46,863 nt of DNA from Rhodobacterales bacterium (GTDB taxonomy: Bacteria > Pseudomonadota > Alphaproteobacteria > Rhodobacterales > Rhodobacteraceae). The notes below the pieces were generated by a model. The model was not told the origin of the DNA and ran no database searches. It saw only the letters and a list, made by a program, of their open reading frames with translations. Of the stretch, positions 8,758 to 16,938 are shown one piece after another (within the stretch, counting starts at the first letter, position 1; every line of letters starts with the position of its first letter). The stretch is from assembly GCA_002747325.1 (NCBI GenBank), contig PDOZ01000040.1, positions 1 through 46,863 on the forward strand, given 5' to 3'. A program made the translations under genes and the position numbers.

Positions 8758-8980
8758 TGCCCCCTCGCACGCGCGGCCTTGTTTCATACGCATTTTCGAA
8801 CCGCGACAAGACATTTTGAAGCGGCCCGATTTATCCCTTGTTTTCAAGGCATATTTCAAGTGGAACCGCCGTGTCGCTCAAGAATTTATCGGTGATTTTC
8901 TTCGTATTTTATCCAACTGCGACAAACTGCCACAAACCAGAAACCGTCAATGCGCCACCGAAATACGTCGGGCGCCATGG
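8758..8980. other. Intergenic stretch upstream of ccoG and downstream of ccoNOQP
   Basis: Apart from the FNR promoter and the terminator hairpins listed separately, I see no gene, RNA or clear repeat here. Short open frames in this stretch have no family signature and no ribosome binding site. Confidence 0.6.
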
Positions 8981-9017
8981 GAAAAAGAAAAACCAGCCCC
9001 GGCGCGGGACTGGTTTT
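8981..9017 (-). terminator. Intrinsic terminator of ccoNOQP
   Basis: Read on the minus strand, AACCAGTCCCG and CGGGGCTGGTT form a stem with a 3-nt loop, followed by TTTCTTTTT. It lies about 90 nt after the ccoP stop in the right orientation. Two further hairpins lie between it and ccoP. Confidence 0.82.
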
Positions 9018-9025
9018 GATTCTGC

Positions 9026-9091
9026 GGCACCGACCCCGGAGAAACGCGCGAACAGGATCAGGGGTCGGTGCCTTTACCGGGGAAGCCCCGG
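9026..9091 (-). other. Two hairpins in the 3' UTR of ccoP
   Basis: GGCACCGACCCC (9026-9037) pairs perfectly with GGGGTCGGTGCC (9061-9072) over 12 bp with a 23-nt loop. Closer to the ccoP stop, CCGGGG (9077-9082) pairs with CCCCGG (9086-9091) across a 3-nt loop. Neither has a T-tract, so these are not terminators themselves. They may protect the 3' end of the message. Confidence 0.6.
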
Positions 9092-9104
9092 AACTCCGCG
9101 GGTG

Positions 9105-9980
9105 TTATTCGCCACCACCGAGCTGGTGAACATAGGTCGCAACGGCCTTGATGTCCGCTTCGTCGAAGTTCGGGTTCAGCGCCCATGCCGGCATCACGCC
9201 GAACGGACCGAAACGCACCGTATGCTCAATGGCTTCCGGCGTATCGCCATAAAGCCAGATCGCATCAGCGAGGTTCGGCGCGCCCTGATCGCGGTCGCCC
9301 TGCGCATTCTCGCCATGACAGGAGGAGCAATTATCGGCGAAGATCACCGCACCCTCCTTAGCCAGCGCCGGATCGGCGTCGGGCTTCGTCACCGGCGAGA
9401 GGCTCATGACATAGTGCACAACCTGCGTGATTTCCTCGTCTTCGAGGTAATCATCCCCGAAGGCAGGCATCTCGGAGAAACGCGTATCGTCATCCTCTTC
9501 CGCCCGGATCCCGTGGCGGATGGTGGTTTCGATCTCTTCAATCGAGCCGCCCCAGAGCCAGTCATTGTCGAGCAGGTTCGGGTAGCCTACCGCACCCGCT
9601 GCGCCAGAGCCGTGGCACTGAGAACAGAAGGTTGCAAAGGTTGCCCGACCGGACTGGATGGCGAAGCTGTGCAACTCGCCGCCAACTTCCAGTTCGCTGA
9701 TATCCGCTGCTGCCAAGGCCGCACGCACTTCAGCACTCATGCCATCGACCCGCTCAATCTCCTTGGCCAGTTCTGCGCGCGTGGAGTATCCCAGAAGCCC
9801 CGGCGTTGCGCCCTTGATCATCGGCCAGGCCGGATAGGCAATGGAATATCCCACCGCCCAGATGATACAGGCGTAGAAAATCCAGAGCCACCAACGCGGC
9901 AACGGGTTGTTCAGTTCTTCGATGCCATCCCACGCATGTCCCGTGGTCTGCACCTCTTTCTTATTTGGTTTTGCGCTCAT
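9105..9980 (-). CDS. ccoP: cbb3 oxidase dihaem subunit CcoP (291 aa)
   Basis: This is the membrane-anchored dihaem cytochrome c that passes electrons to CcoO/CcoN. NPLPRWWLWIFY leads into one membrane segment (about 31-50), as in all CcoP. The two haem c sites are C119SQCH123 and C218SSCH222, with candidate axial Met171 (SEMPAF) and the Met in GVMPAW. The length (291 aa) is normal. The start overlaps the ccoQ stop by 4 nt. It is the last gene of ccoNOQP and is followed by a hairpin-rich 3' end and a terminator. Confidence 0.96.
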   Translation of the reverse strand: MSAKPNKKEVQTTGHAWDGIEELNNPLPRWWLWIFYACIIWAVGYSIAYPAWPMIKGATPGLLGYSTRAELAKEIERVDGMSAEVRAALAAADISELEVGGELHSFAIQSGRATFATFCSQCHGSGAAGAVGYPNLLDNDWLWGGSIEEIETTIRHGIRAEEDDDTRFSEMPAFGDDYLEDEEITQVVHYVMSLSPVTKPDADPALAKEGAVIFADNCSSCHGENAQGDRDQGAPNLADAIWLYGDTPEAIEHTVRFGPFGVMPAWALNPNFDEADIKAVATYVHQLGGGE

Positions 9981-10204
9981 TCGCCGGTCCCTCCTTTAAG
10001 CTGAGTTTGGGGGTCTTCCCCCTCACCGGCAGGTTTATTTTCATGGCGAAATGGAATGTCGGCAGTGTCCTGATACACCTTGCGCGATCCCGGACGGAAC
10101 ACCCAGAGAATGCACCCCACGAAGAAAAGAAACATCGCGAGGAGCACCCAGCTGTCGGCAATTTCCCGAAAGATCGAATAGGTGTCCATATCTACCTTTT
10201 CCAT
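9977..10204 (-). CDS. ccoQ: cbb3 oxidase subunit CcoQ (75 aa)
   Basis: This is a small membrane subunit with one helix (SWVLLAMFLFFVGCILWVF) preceded by DTYSIFREIAD and followed by a soluble tail with PFRHE, the standard CcoQ layout. CcoQ stabilises or modulates the oxidase. The ATG at 10204 begins one base after the ccoO stop codon and has GGAGAG upstream. The ATG at 10189 (MDTYS) matches the usual CcoQ N-terminus and is an equally possible start. It overlaps ccoP by 4 nt. Confidence 0.9.
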   Translation of the reverse strand: MEKVDMDTYSIFREIADSWVLLAMFLFFVGCILWVFRPGSRKVYQDTADIPFRHENKPAGEGEDPQTQLKGGTGE

Positions 10205-10205
10205 A

Positions 10206-10949
10206 TTACCGACTCTCCGCAGGACGGAAGGTCGAGAAATCGACGAGTGTGCCAAGCATCTGCAAATAGGCTACAAGTGCGTCCATTTCCGTTAGTTCCG
10301 GCTGACCGTCGAAGTTGCGGATCTGTGCGCCCGGATAGCGTTCTACAACGGCATCCGCATCGCTGTCCTCGTAAACATTCCCGTCTGGGTCTGCCTGCGA
10401 AAGGAAGTCCTGCTTGGCCATCGCCAGATCATCTTCGGTGTAAGGAACACCAACCCAGCTATTCACGCGCATGGTCTGCTCAATACGCTCGCCGTCGATG
10501 ACATTATCCATCAGGAAGCCATATTTCGGCATGACCGATTCCGGCACAACGCTCTGCGGGTTGATCAGATGATCCACATGCCACTCGTCCGAGTAGCGGC
10601 CGCCGACGCGGGCGAGGTCTGGCCCCGTCCGCTTCGAGCCCCACTGGAACGGGTGGTCATACATCGACTCCGCTGCCAGTGAGTAGTGGCCATAGCGCTC
10701 CACCTCATCACGCATCGGGCGGATCATCTGCGAGTGGCAGACATAGCAGCCCTCGCGAATATAGATGTTCCGACCCTCAAGTTCGAGCGGCGAGTAGGGA
10801 CGCACGCCCTCCACTTCCTCGATGGTGTTTTCGAGGTAGAAGAGCGGTGCGATTTCCACGATGCCGCCGATCGTCACCGTTAGCAGCGAGAAGATCAGCA
10901 GAAGGGTTGCGTTCTTCTCAAGGATTACGTGTTTGTCAATGATTGCCAT
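10206..10949 (-). CDS. ccoO: cbb3 oxidase monohaem subunit CcoO (247 aa)
   Basis: This is a membrane-anchored cytochrome c subunit. One N-terminal helix (about 17-38) precedes the haem site C68YVCH72 in [23 protein letters not shown], further on, supplies the likely Met ligand. [34 protein letters not shown] is kept nearly as in other CcoO proteins. Length is normal. It follows ccoN by 12 nt and precedes ccoQ by one base. Confidence 0.96.
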   Translation of the reverse strand: MAIIDKHVILEKNATLLLIFSLLTVTIGGIVEIAPLFYLENTIEEVEGVRPYSPLELEGRNIYIREGCYVCHSQMIRPMRDEVERYGHYSLAAESMYDHPFQWGSKRTGPDLARVGGRYSDEWHVDHLINPQSVVPESVMPKYGFLMDNVIDGERIEQTMRVNSWVGVPYTEDDLAMAKQDFLSQADPDGNVYEDSDADAVVERYPGAQIRNFDGQPELTEMDALVAYLQMLGTLVDFSTFRPAESR

Positions 10950-10961
10950 TGTTCGCTCTCC

Positions 10962-12572
10962 TTATTCAGCCGGGGCAACTGCTGCCGGCGCCGCTACGGT
11001 TTTCTTCTCCGCAGAGGGTGCCCGAACAACGGTCATCCAGAGGTTATAGCACATGATCAGCGCGCCGGTGAGGTACATGACCCCGCCAAGACCGCGAACC
11101 ACATACATCGGGAATTTCGCCGCAACCGTATCTGCGAAGGAGTTCACGAGGAAGCCCTGCGCATCAACTTCACGCCACATCAGGCCTTCCATGATGCCAG
11201 TGACCCACATCGATGCCGCATAAAGCACGATGCCGATGGTCGCCAGCCAGAAGTGCCAGGACACGAGGCGAAGGCTATAGACGCCCTTCTTGTTCCACAG
11301 CGCCGGGAACAGGAAGTAAAGCGCGCCGAAGGTGATCATGCCGTTCCAGCCAAGCGCGCCGGAATGAACGTGACCAATGGTCCAGTCGGTGTAGTGCGAC
11401 AGGGAGTTCACCGCCTTGATCGACATCATCGGACCTTCGAAGGTCGACATGCCGTAGAAGCCGACAGACACAACCATCATGCGGATGATCGGGTCGGAGC
11501 GCAGCTTGTCCCAGGCGCCCGAAAGCGTCATTAGGCCGTTGATCATGCCACCCCAGGACGGCATCCACAGGATGATCGAGAACACCATGCCGAGGGTCGA
11601 TGCCCAGTCCGGCAGCGCGGTGTAATGCAGGTGGTGCGGACCGGCCCAGATATACAGGAAGATCAGCGCCCAGAAGTGGATGATCGACAGCTTGTAGGAG
11701 AAGACCGGGCGTTCGGCCTGTTTTGGCACGAAGTAATACATCATGCCAAGGAAGCCTGCCGTCAGGAAGAAGCCCACCGCGTTGTGACCATACCACCATT
11801 GCGTCATTGCATCCTGCACCCCGGCAAAGACCTGAACGGACTTGGAGCCGAGCAGCGTCACCGGGATCGACAGGTTGTTGATCACGTGCAGCATGGCAAT
11901 GGTGATGATAAAGGCGAGATAGAACCAGTTGGCCACATAAATATGCGGCTCCTTACGCTTCATCAGCGTACCCATGAACAGGACCAGATACCCAACCCAG
12001 ACAATGGTCAGCCACCAGTCGGTGTACCATTCGGGCTCGGCGTATTCCTTACTCTGCGTCGCGCCGAGCAGATAGCCGGTCGCGGCCAGCAGGATCACGA
12101 TCTGATACCCCCAGAACACGAACCAGGTGAGGCTGTCATTCCAGAGCCGCGCGCCCGTTGTGCGCTGAACCACATAAAACGAGGTGGTCAGAAGCCCGGT
12201 GCCGCCAAAAGCGAAAATCACTGCAGAAGTATGCAGCGGCCGCAGACGCCCGAAGTTCAGATACCCCTCGGCCCACTCAAAGTTGAGCGATGGGAAGGCC
12301 AGCTGAAACGCAATAAACGTCCCTACAAGGAAGCCCACAACGCCCCAGAAGGCGGTCAAAATCACACCGATGCGAATCGGTGCATCCATATAGCCGGTCT
12401 TCGGCTCAGTTACATTTCCCATCCGACGCAAAGTCGCGATAAACGCCACAGCGGCGCTTAACATCGCGATTAACGCAGCGACCATGAACGCAATGTCGAC
12501 GGCGTTGCTGGCAACGAGTGCCGCACCAACCGCAACAACGCCGAACACCGTCAGTTTAACGTAGTCCCACAT
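10962..12572 (-). CDS. ccoN: cbb3 oxidase catalytic subunit CcoN (536 aa)
   Basis: This is the haem b / haem b3-CuB subunit that reduces oxygen. It is a polytopic membrane protein with histidines in [30 protein letters not shown] and [16 protein letters not shown], which cover the low-spin haem, CuB and b3 ligands of the family. The length is typical. It is the first gene of ccoNOQP; GAAGGGA precedes the ATG. A perfect FNR box lies 107 bp upstream, but its best -10 partner faces the divergent universal stress gene. Confidence 0.97.
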   Translation of the reverse strand: MWDYVKLTVFGVVAVGAALVASNAVDIAFMVAALIAMLSAAVAFIATLRRMGNVTEPKTGYMDAPIRIGVILTAFWGVVGFLVGTFIAFQLAFPSLNFEWAEGYLNFGRLRPLHTSAVIFAFGGTGLLTTSFYVVQRTTGARLWNDSLTWFVFWGYQIVILLAATGYLLGATQSKEYAEPEWYTDWWLTIVWVGYLVLFMGTLMKRKEPHIYVANWFYLAFIITIAMLHVINNLSIPVTLLGSKSVQVFAGVQDAMTQWWYGHNAVGFFLTAGFLGMMYYFVPKQAERPVFSYKLSIIHFWALIFLYIWAGPHHLHYTALPDWASTLGMVFSIILWMPSWGGMINGLMTLSGAWDKLRSDPIIRMMVVSVGFYGMSTFEGPMMSIKAVNSLSHYTDWTIGHVHSGALGWNGMITFGALYFLFPALWNKKGVYSLRLVSWHFWLATIGIVLYAASMWVTGIMEGLMWREVDAQGFLVNSFADTVAAKFPMYVVRGLGGVMYLTGALIMCYNLWMTVVRAPSAEKKTVAAPAAVAPAE

Positions 12573-12678
12573 TTTCAGTCCCTTCAGTCTTTATCTTTGT
12601 CCCAACCGCACGCACCACGATTGGGCATGGAGACACAAATCGACATCTTCCTTCTCCCTCAAGCGAACCGTCAATACC

Positions 12679-12719
12679 TTGATCTGAATCAACTGCCCGC
12701 CCCGGAGAGGCGATATAGT
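12679..12719 (+). promoter_or_regulatory. FNR box and -10 between ccoN and the universal stress gene
   Basis: TTGATCTGAATCAA at 12679-12692 matches TTGAT-N4-ATCAA in every consensus position. TATAGT at 12714-12719 starts 28.5 bp from the box centre on the plus strand, which is class II geometry aimed at the universal stress gene (ATG at 12832). At the mirror position toward ccoN I see only GAGAAG. Since one box lies between two likely FnrL targets, it may serve both. Confidence 0.85.
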
Positions 12720-12831
12720 CGCACTACTTAGCGCAGAAAGTCTCCATGATACATATCAAAGCGCGTAAAAAATTTTTTGCGCAAAATTTTATGGAGATTC
12801 TGTTGAATACCGCCCAAGGAGAATCAATCTC

Positions 12832-13671
12832 ATGGCCATAAGAACCGTTGCAACCATTTATACAGACCCCGCGCTGGACACGGGCGCCCTCGCGGCTGCC
12901 GAAACCGTCGCCCGCCGGGAAGATGCGCATCTTGACGTGCTGTGTATCGGCCTCGATCGAACCCAGCCCGGCGTTTACTATGCTGGCGCCAATGCGACGA
13001 TCATTCAGGACAATCTGGCGAAAGCGAACGAAGACACGGCGCGGCTGGAAAGCGAAATCCGTGACAGGCTGCGCACCGCCGATTTCAACTGGTCCGCCAC
13101 CGGCATCTCCTCGCAGATGATCGCGCTGAATGGCCTGATTGCGCACCGCACCCGCTTTTCGGATTTGGTCGTCCTGCCAATGCCTTACGCCAAAGATCGC
13201 GGCCATGAGGCAGAAGCGATTGCGGAGGCGGCGCTGTTTAACGCGTCGGTTCCGGTATTGGTCCAGCCGGACGACATGGAGTTTCCCGAAGCGATAGATA
13301 CGGTAATGATCGCCTGGAACGAAAGCGCCGAAGCCCTGCGCGCCGTCCGCGCCGCAATGCCCTTCTTGCAGCGGGCAAAACAGGTTAATATCACCATCGT
13401 TGACCCGCCGCAGCACGGACCGGACCGCTCCGATCCCGGCGGTGGCCTGAGCCAGATGTTATCACGCCACGACATCCGGGCGGAAGTCTCCGTGCTGTCC
13501 AAAACCCTGCCGCAAATCTCCGATGTTCTGCTGCGCCACGCCCGCGACATCGACGCGGATATGGTGGTGATGGGCGCATATTCGCATTCACGCTTCCGCG
13601 AGAGCCTGTTTGGCGGCGCCACGCGCTACATGCTGGAACGGGCCCACCTGCCCCTCTTCATGGCGCATTAA
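12832..13671 (+). CDS. Universal stress protein, tandem Usp domains (279 aa)
   Basis: This is a cytoplasmic protein of two Usp-like halves. The N-terminal half is degenerate; the C-terminal half ends in DADMVVMGAYSHSRFRESLF then GGATRYMLERAHLPLFM, the usual end of a Usp fold. The nucleotide-binding pattern G-x2-G-x9-G-S/T is changed: GAYS has Ser at the second Gly. AAGGAGA precedes the ATG. The arrangement ccoN / usp / fnrL recurs in Paracoccus and Rhodobacter, so a role in low-oxygen physiology is likely. A perfect FNR box with a well-placed TATAGT lies upstream. The molecular function is unknown. Confidence 0.85.
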   Translation: MAIRTVATIYTDPALDTGALAAAETVARREDAHLDVLCIGLDRTQPGVYYAGANATIIQDNLAKANEDTARLESEIRDRLRTADFNWSATGISSQMIALNGLIAHRTRFSDLVVLPMPYAKDRGHEAEAIAEAALFNASVPVLVQPDDMEFPEAIDTVMIAWNESAEALRAVRAAMPFLQRAKQVNITIVDPPQHGPDRSDPGGGLSQMLSRHDIRAEVSVLSKTLPQISDVLLRHARDIDADMVVMGAYSHSRFRESLFGGATRYMLERAHLPLFMAH

Positions 13672-13676
13672 GGGAA

Positions 13677-14447
13677 TCAGGCGACGGCGACCACTTCGCC
13701 GTCGTCCCCGGTTTCGCGGCCAAGTTCAGCAATGGAAGGCACCGCGACCTTGCGCTTGCCCTCCAGCACAATGACACCACTTTTTTTCAGCGCAGAAATC
13801 TGGCGGCTGACGGTTTCCAGCGTCAGACCGAGATAATCCGCCATCGCCTCGCGGGTCAGAGGCAATTCAAACTGCACCCCGTCATGCAATACCTGTTTAC
13901 GCAGCGCGACATTGCGGCGGGCGATGATCATCAGCAGCGAAGCAATCTTCTCACGCGCCGTTTTACGCCCCAAAACCAGCATCCACTCGCGCGCCGAATC
14001 CAACTCATCCAGCGTCATCTGCAACATCTGCGCCGCCAGATTCACGTTGCGGTGCATTTCCGCTTCAAACGGCCGCTTGCGGAAACAACACACCGTCAGA
14101 TCCGACACCGCCACCACGTCAAACGGCGACGAATCACGCCCCGGACGCCCGATGAAATCCGAAGGCAGCAACAGGCCCACCATCTGCGTGCGCCCGTCCT
14201 CCATCGTCTGGCTGAGCGAAGCCACACCCGTGACCACAGAACCAACAAATTCCATGTAATCCCCGGCCCAGACAACCGGCTGCCCGGCCTCGTAGTGCCT
14301 GTAATACTTGATGCTTTCCAGCTCGACCATTTCCGCCGGCTCACATTTGGAACAAACCGCCCGATGCTTCACAGGGCAGGTGCCACAATCCTCTTCGGAC
14401 TGTTCCGTAATGATGGAAAGGCTGGCCAATTGGGTGATCCTGATCAA
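13677..14447 (-). CDS. fnrL: FnrL oxygen-sensing regulator (Crp/Fnr family)
   Basis: This [4Fe-4S]-dependent activator works under low oxygen. The N-terminal cysteines are C21-GT-C24, C32 and C35 in CGTCPVKHRAVCSKC, and a later cysteine pair lies in LTVCCFRKR; together they supply the cluster ligands. A cAMP-binding-like fold with EDGRTQMVGLLLPSDF follows. The C-terminal helix-turn-helix has ETVSRQ, matching the Glu-Ser-Arg that reads TTGAT. There is no upstream ATG in frame, so the start is a TTG, either 14447 or 14429 (less 6 residues). An FNR-like site covers the first of these codons, which suggests autoregulation. Confidence 0.92.
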   Translation of the reverse strand: MIRITQLASLSIITEQSEEDCGTCPVKHRAVCSKCEPAEMVELESIKYYRHYEAGQPVVWAGDYMEFVGSVVTGVASLSQTMEDGRTQMVGLLLPSDFIGRPGRDSSPFDVVAVSDLTVCCFRKRPFEAEMHRNVNLAAQMLQMTLDELDSAREWMLVLGRKTAREKIASLLMIIARRNVALRKQVLHDGVQFELPLTREAMADYLGLTLETVSRQISALKKSGVIVLEGKRKVAVPSIAELGRETGDDGEVVAVA

Positions 14448-14473
14448 TAGTGCGCGCGGTTTTCGCGTATAAG
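14434..14473 (+). promoter_or_regulatory. FNR-like site at the fnrL start with -10 toward the FAD oxidase gene
   Basis: GTGATCCTGATCAA (14434-14447) differs from TTGAT-N4-ATCAA at one base. On the plus strand TATAAG at 14468-14473 starts 27.5 bp from the centre, the same spacing as at ccoG. For fnrL the site covers the candidate TTG start, a position better suited to repression. Confidence 0.6.
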
Positions 14474-14528
14474 CCTAGTCGAATGCCCGATCATGCGCAA
14501 CTCAAGGGGCAAAAACAGGAGACACCGA

Positions 14529-15884
14529 ATGGACTTTACGCAGCGTGCCCGCGAGTTGATCGGGGAAGCCCATGTGCTGACCGGCACGGATACCGCCGGG
14601 TTTGCCTCTGATTTCACCGGAAAATATCAAGGCACCCCGCTTTGCGTGCTGCGCCCCGCTAATCGCGATGAGGTGGCCGCGCTGTTGCGGCTGGCGCAGG
14701 AAACCAGAACCCCGGTCGTGCCAGTGGGCGGCAATACCGGGCTGGTCGGCGGCACCTATACCGAAAGCGCCGCGCTCCTGTCGCTCGCCCGCCTGAACCG
14801 CATCCGCGACATTGCCCCCGGCGCGCGGGTGGCGACGGTTGAGGCGGGGGTGATCCTGTCGCGTCTGCATGACGCCGCCGCCGAGCATGACCTGATCTTC
14901 CCGCTGACCTTCGGCGCCAAGGACAGCGCCATGATCGGCGGGGTGCTGGCGACCAATGCCGGCGGCTCCAACGTGCTGCGATACGGCAATACCCGCGCGC
15001 TGGTTCTCGGACTGGAAGCCGTCACCGCCGAAGGCGAAGTGCTGGACCTGTTGCGTCCGTTGCACAAGGACAATTCCGGCTATGACCTGCGCGACCTGCT
15101 GATCGGCTCCGAGGGCACCCTCGCCATCATCACCGCCGCCAGCCTGCGCCTCTTCCCCCGCCCGCCCGCTTACGGCACCGCCATGCTGGCCACGCCGGAC
15201 CTTCCCGCCGCGCTGCGCGTTCTCAACCGGCTGCAAGCGGCGACCAGCGGCGCGGTAGAAGCTTTTGAGTTCATGCCGCGCAGCTATATCGAAGCGCATC
15301 TGAACACAATCGACGGCGCGCGCGAACCTTTTGAGAAACCTCATGAAATCAATATATTGGCCGAGATCGGCGGACATACGGACGCGCTGGAAACCGCACT
15401 GGAGGCCGCTTTTGAAGCGGGCGATGTGACCGACGCTGTGATCGCGCAGTCGGAGGCGCAACGGATCGAAATGTGGACGCGCCGGGAAGCGGCAGCGGAG
15501 GTGGTATTTCATCAAAACCCCCTAGTCGCCGCCGACATCGCCCTACCCCTCGACCAGATCGACCGTTTCTTTGCCGATGTGCGCCCACAAATCGCCACCC
15601 TCGATCCCGCCGCCACCGACCTCTGCGTCGCCCATCTCGGCGATGGCAATCTGCATTATAATGTCTATTCCGAATGCGGCGCGGCGGAGGAAATGACGGC
15701 GATTGTCGAGGAAACCGCCGTGCGCCTCGGCGGCACGTTTTCCGCCGAACACGGCGTTGGCCTGAGCAAGCTGGACGCCATGACCCGACACAAAAACCCG
15801 GTTGCGCTGAAGATGATGTGGCGGGTGAAAGCGGCGTTTGACCCGAACAACATCCTCAATCCGGGGAAGGTTTTGCCAGACTAA
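14529..15884 (+). CDS. FAD-linked oxidase, GlcD / D-2-hydroxyacid dehydrogenase family (451 aa)
   Basis: This flavoprotein oxidises a D-2-hydroxyacid (D-lactate, glycolate or D-2-hydroxyglutarate; which one cannot be told). The N-terminal PCMH FAD domain has PVVPVGGNTGLVGG and GSEGTLAIITAASLRLFPRP. The C-terminal FAD-oxidase domain has HLGDGNLHYNVYSE and FSAEHGVGLSKLDAM, carrying the family's metal-site histidines. ACAGGAGA lies before the ATG at 14529. The stop codon interlocks with that of convergent hemC (CTAA, 15881-15884). A possible FnrL promoter lies upstream, so the enzyme may feed electrons to the respiratory chain at low oxygen; this is inference. Confidence 0.88.
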   Translation: MDFTQRARELIGEAHVLTGTDTAGFASDFTGKYQGTPLCVLRPANRDEVAALLRLAQETRTPVVPVGGNTGLVGGTYTESAALLSLARLNRIRDIAPGARVATVEAGVILSRLHDAAAEHDLIFPLTFGAKDSAMIGGVLATNAGGSNVLRYGNTRALVLGLEAVTAEGEVLDLLRPLHKDNSGYDLRDLLIGSEGTLAIITAASLRLFPRPPAYGTAMLATPDLPAALRVLNRLQAATSGAVEAFEFMPRSYIEAHLNTIDGAREPFEKPHEINILAEIGGHTDALETALEAAFEAGDVTDAVIAQSEAQRIEMWTRREAAAEVVFHQNPLVAADIALPLDQIDRFFADVRPQIATLDPAATDLCVAHLGDGNLHYNVYSECGAAEEMTAIVEETAVRLGGTFSAEHGVGLSKLDAMTRHKNPVALKMMWRVKAAFDPNNILNPGKVLPD

Positions 15885-16825
15885 AAAAACCGCTCACCCG
15901 CGCGCGCCAACAAATCCTGAGCCAGCGCGGCGCCGAGCGATTCCGCCTCCGAAACCGGCCCCGAAATCTCGCCGGACACGCTCCGCGTTCCGTCCGGCTT
16001 CAGGATTTCCCCGCGCAGATGCAACACCCCGGAAAACACTTCCGCCAGCCCGGCAATCGGAGTTTCGCACGACCCATCCAGCGCCGCCAGAAAGGCCCGT
16101 TCCGCCGCCAGCCGCTGCCCGGTTTCGGCGTCCTGTATCGCCGCCAGCATCACCGCAACCCGCGCATCCCCCACGCGCCGTTCGATACCAATCGCCCCCT
16201 GCGCCACCGCTGGCAACATCTCGTCAGACGCAATGGCGCGCGCCGGCACGTCAAGCGCAAGACGGTTAATCCCGGCCATCGCGAGAAAGGTCGCATCCGC
16301 CACGCCTTCGTGCAACTTGCGCATCCGGGTTTGCACATTGCCACGAAATTCGACCACCTTCAGATCCGGCCGCCGATGCAACACCTGCGCCCGGCGCCGC
16401 AGCGACGAGGTGCCAACCACCGCCCCTTCCGGCAACTCCGCCAAAGAGCGGTATTTAAGCGACACGAACGCATCCGTCGGGTCTTCGCGCGGCAAAAAAC
16501 AATCGAGCCGCAACCCCTCGGGCTGCTCCGTCGGCATATCCTTCGACGAATGCACCGCAATGTCGATCTCGCCGGACAAAAGCTGTTCCTCGATCTCCTT
16601 GGTAAACAACCCCTTGTTGCCGATCTCCTTCAATGGCCGATCCGCATCAATCAACGCGCGGTCGTCGCCGGTGGTCTTGATCACCACAATCTCAAAGGCG
16701 CTTTCGGGCAGCACAAAACACTCAGACAGGCGCCGGCGGGTCTCATAAGCCTGCGCCAGCGCCAGCGGCGAACCGCGCGTGCCGATACGCAGCGGGTTTT
16801 CTTCGGTCGGGATCGTGTTTTCCAT
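15881..16825 (-). CDS. hemC: Hydroxymethylbilane synthase HemC (314 aa)
   Basis: Porphobilinogen deaminase joins four porphobilinogens into hydroxymethylbilane in haem synthesis. The N-terminus has LRIGTRGSPLALAQA, then VHSSKDMPTE, GTSSLRRRAQ, and DGSCETPIAGLA with the cysteine that carries the dipyrromethane cofactor. Length is normal. I chose the ATG at 16825 (MENTIPTEENP); upstream in-frame codons would reach into the hemE promoter region. It diverges from hemE, as in other Rhodobacterales, and its stop interlocks with that of the FAD oxidase. Confidence 0.96.
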   Translation of the reverse strand: MENTIPTEENPLRIGTRGSPLALAQAYETRRRLSECFVLPESAFEIVVIKTTGDDRALIDADRPLKEIGNKGLFTKEIEEQLLSGEIDIAVHSSKDMPTEQPEGLRLDCFLPREDPTDAFVSLKYRSLAELPEGAVVGTSSLRRRAQVLHRRPDLKVVEFRGNVQTRMRKLHEGVADATFLAMAGINRLALDVPARAIASDEMLPAVAQGAIGIERRVGDARVAVMLAAIQDAETGQRLAAERAFLAALDGSCETPIAGLAEVFSGVLHLRGEILKPDGTRSVSGEISGPVSEAESLGAALAQDLLARAGERFF

Positions 16826-16938
16826 ACAACCGATGTAACGCTGCATCGCGGCATTGGCAACGCCAACCCTGCGCCAACCCGTCCGCTTGACATCGCGCAC
16901 CGGACTTGGGAACCACGGGGCCAGCGAAAGGAAAATCC

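Noticed and set aside
12724..13416. Long open frame on the minus strand opposite the universal stress gene
   Set aside because: It is a shadow of a high-GC gene: rich in Arg/Gly, no family motif, no ribosome binding site, and the plus-strand protein is clearly real.
13682..13704. Terminator between the universal stress gene and fnrL (CGACGGCGA / TCGCCGTCG, 5-nt loop)
   Set aside because: The stem is real but lies within the fnrL coding end and has no T-tract on either strand, so a terminator call is not supported.
14502..15515. 337-codon minus-strand frame opposite the FAD oxidase
   Set aside because: Composition is Gln/Arg/Gly/His-rich as expected for antisense of a GC-rich gene; the oxidase on the plus strand has all family motifs.
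16826..16938. Possible chromosomal origin, because oriC lies beside hemE in Caulobacter and some other alphaproteobacteria
   Set aside because: The gap upstream of hemE is only 113 bp, has no DnaA box and is not AT-rich; hemF follows hemE with a 19-bp gap.
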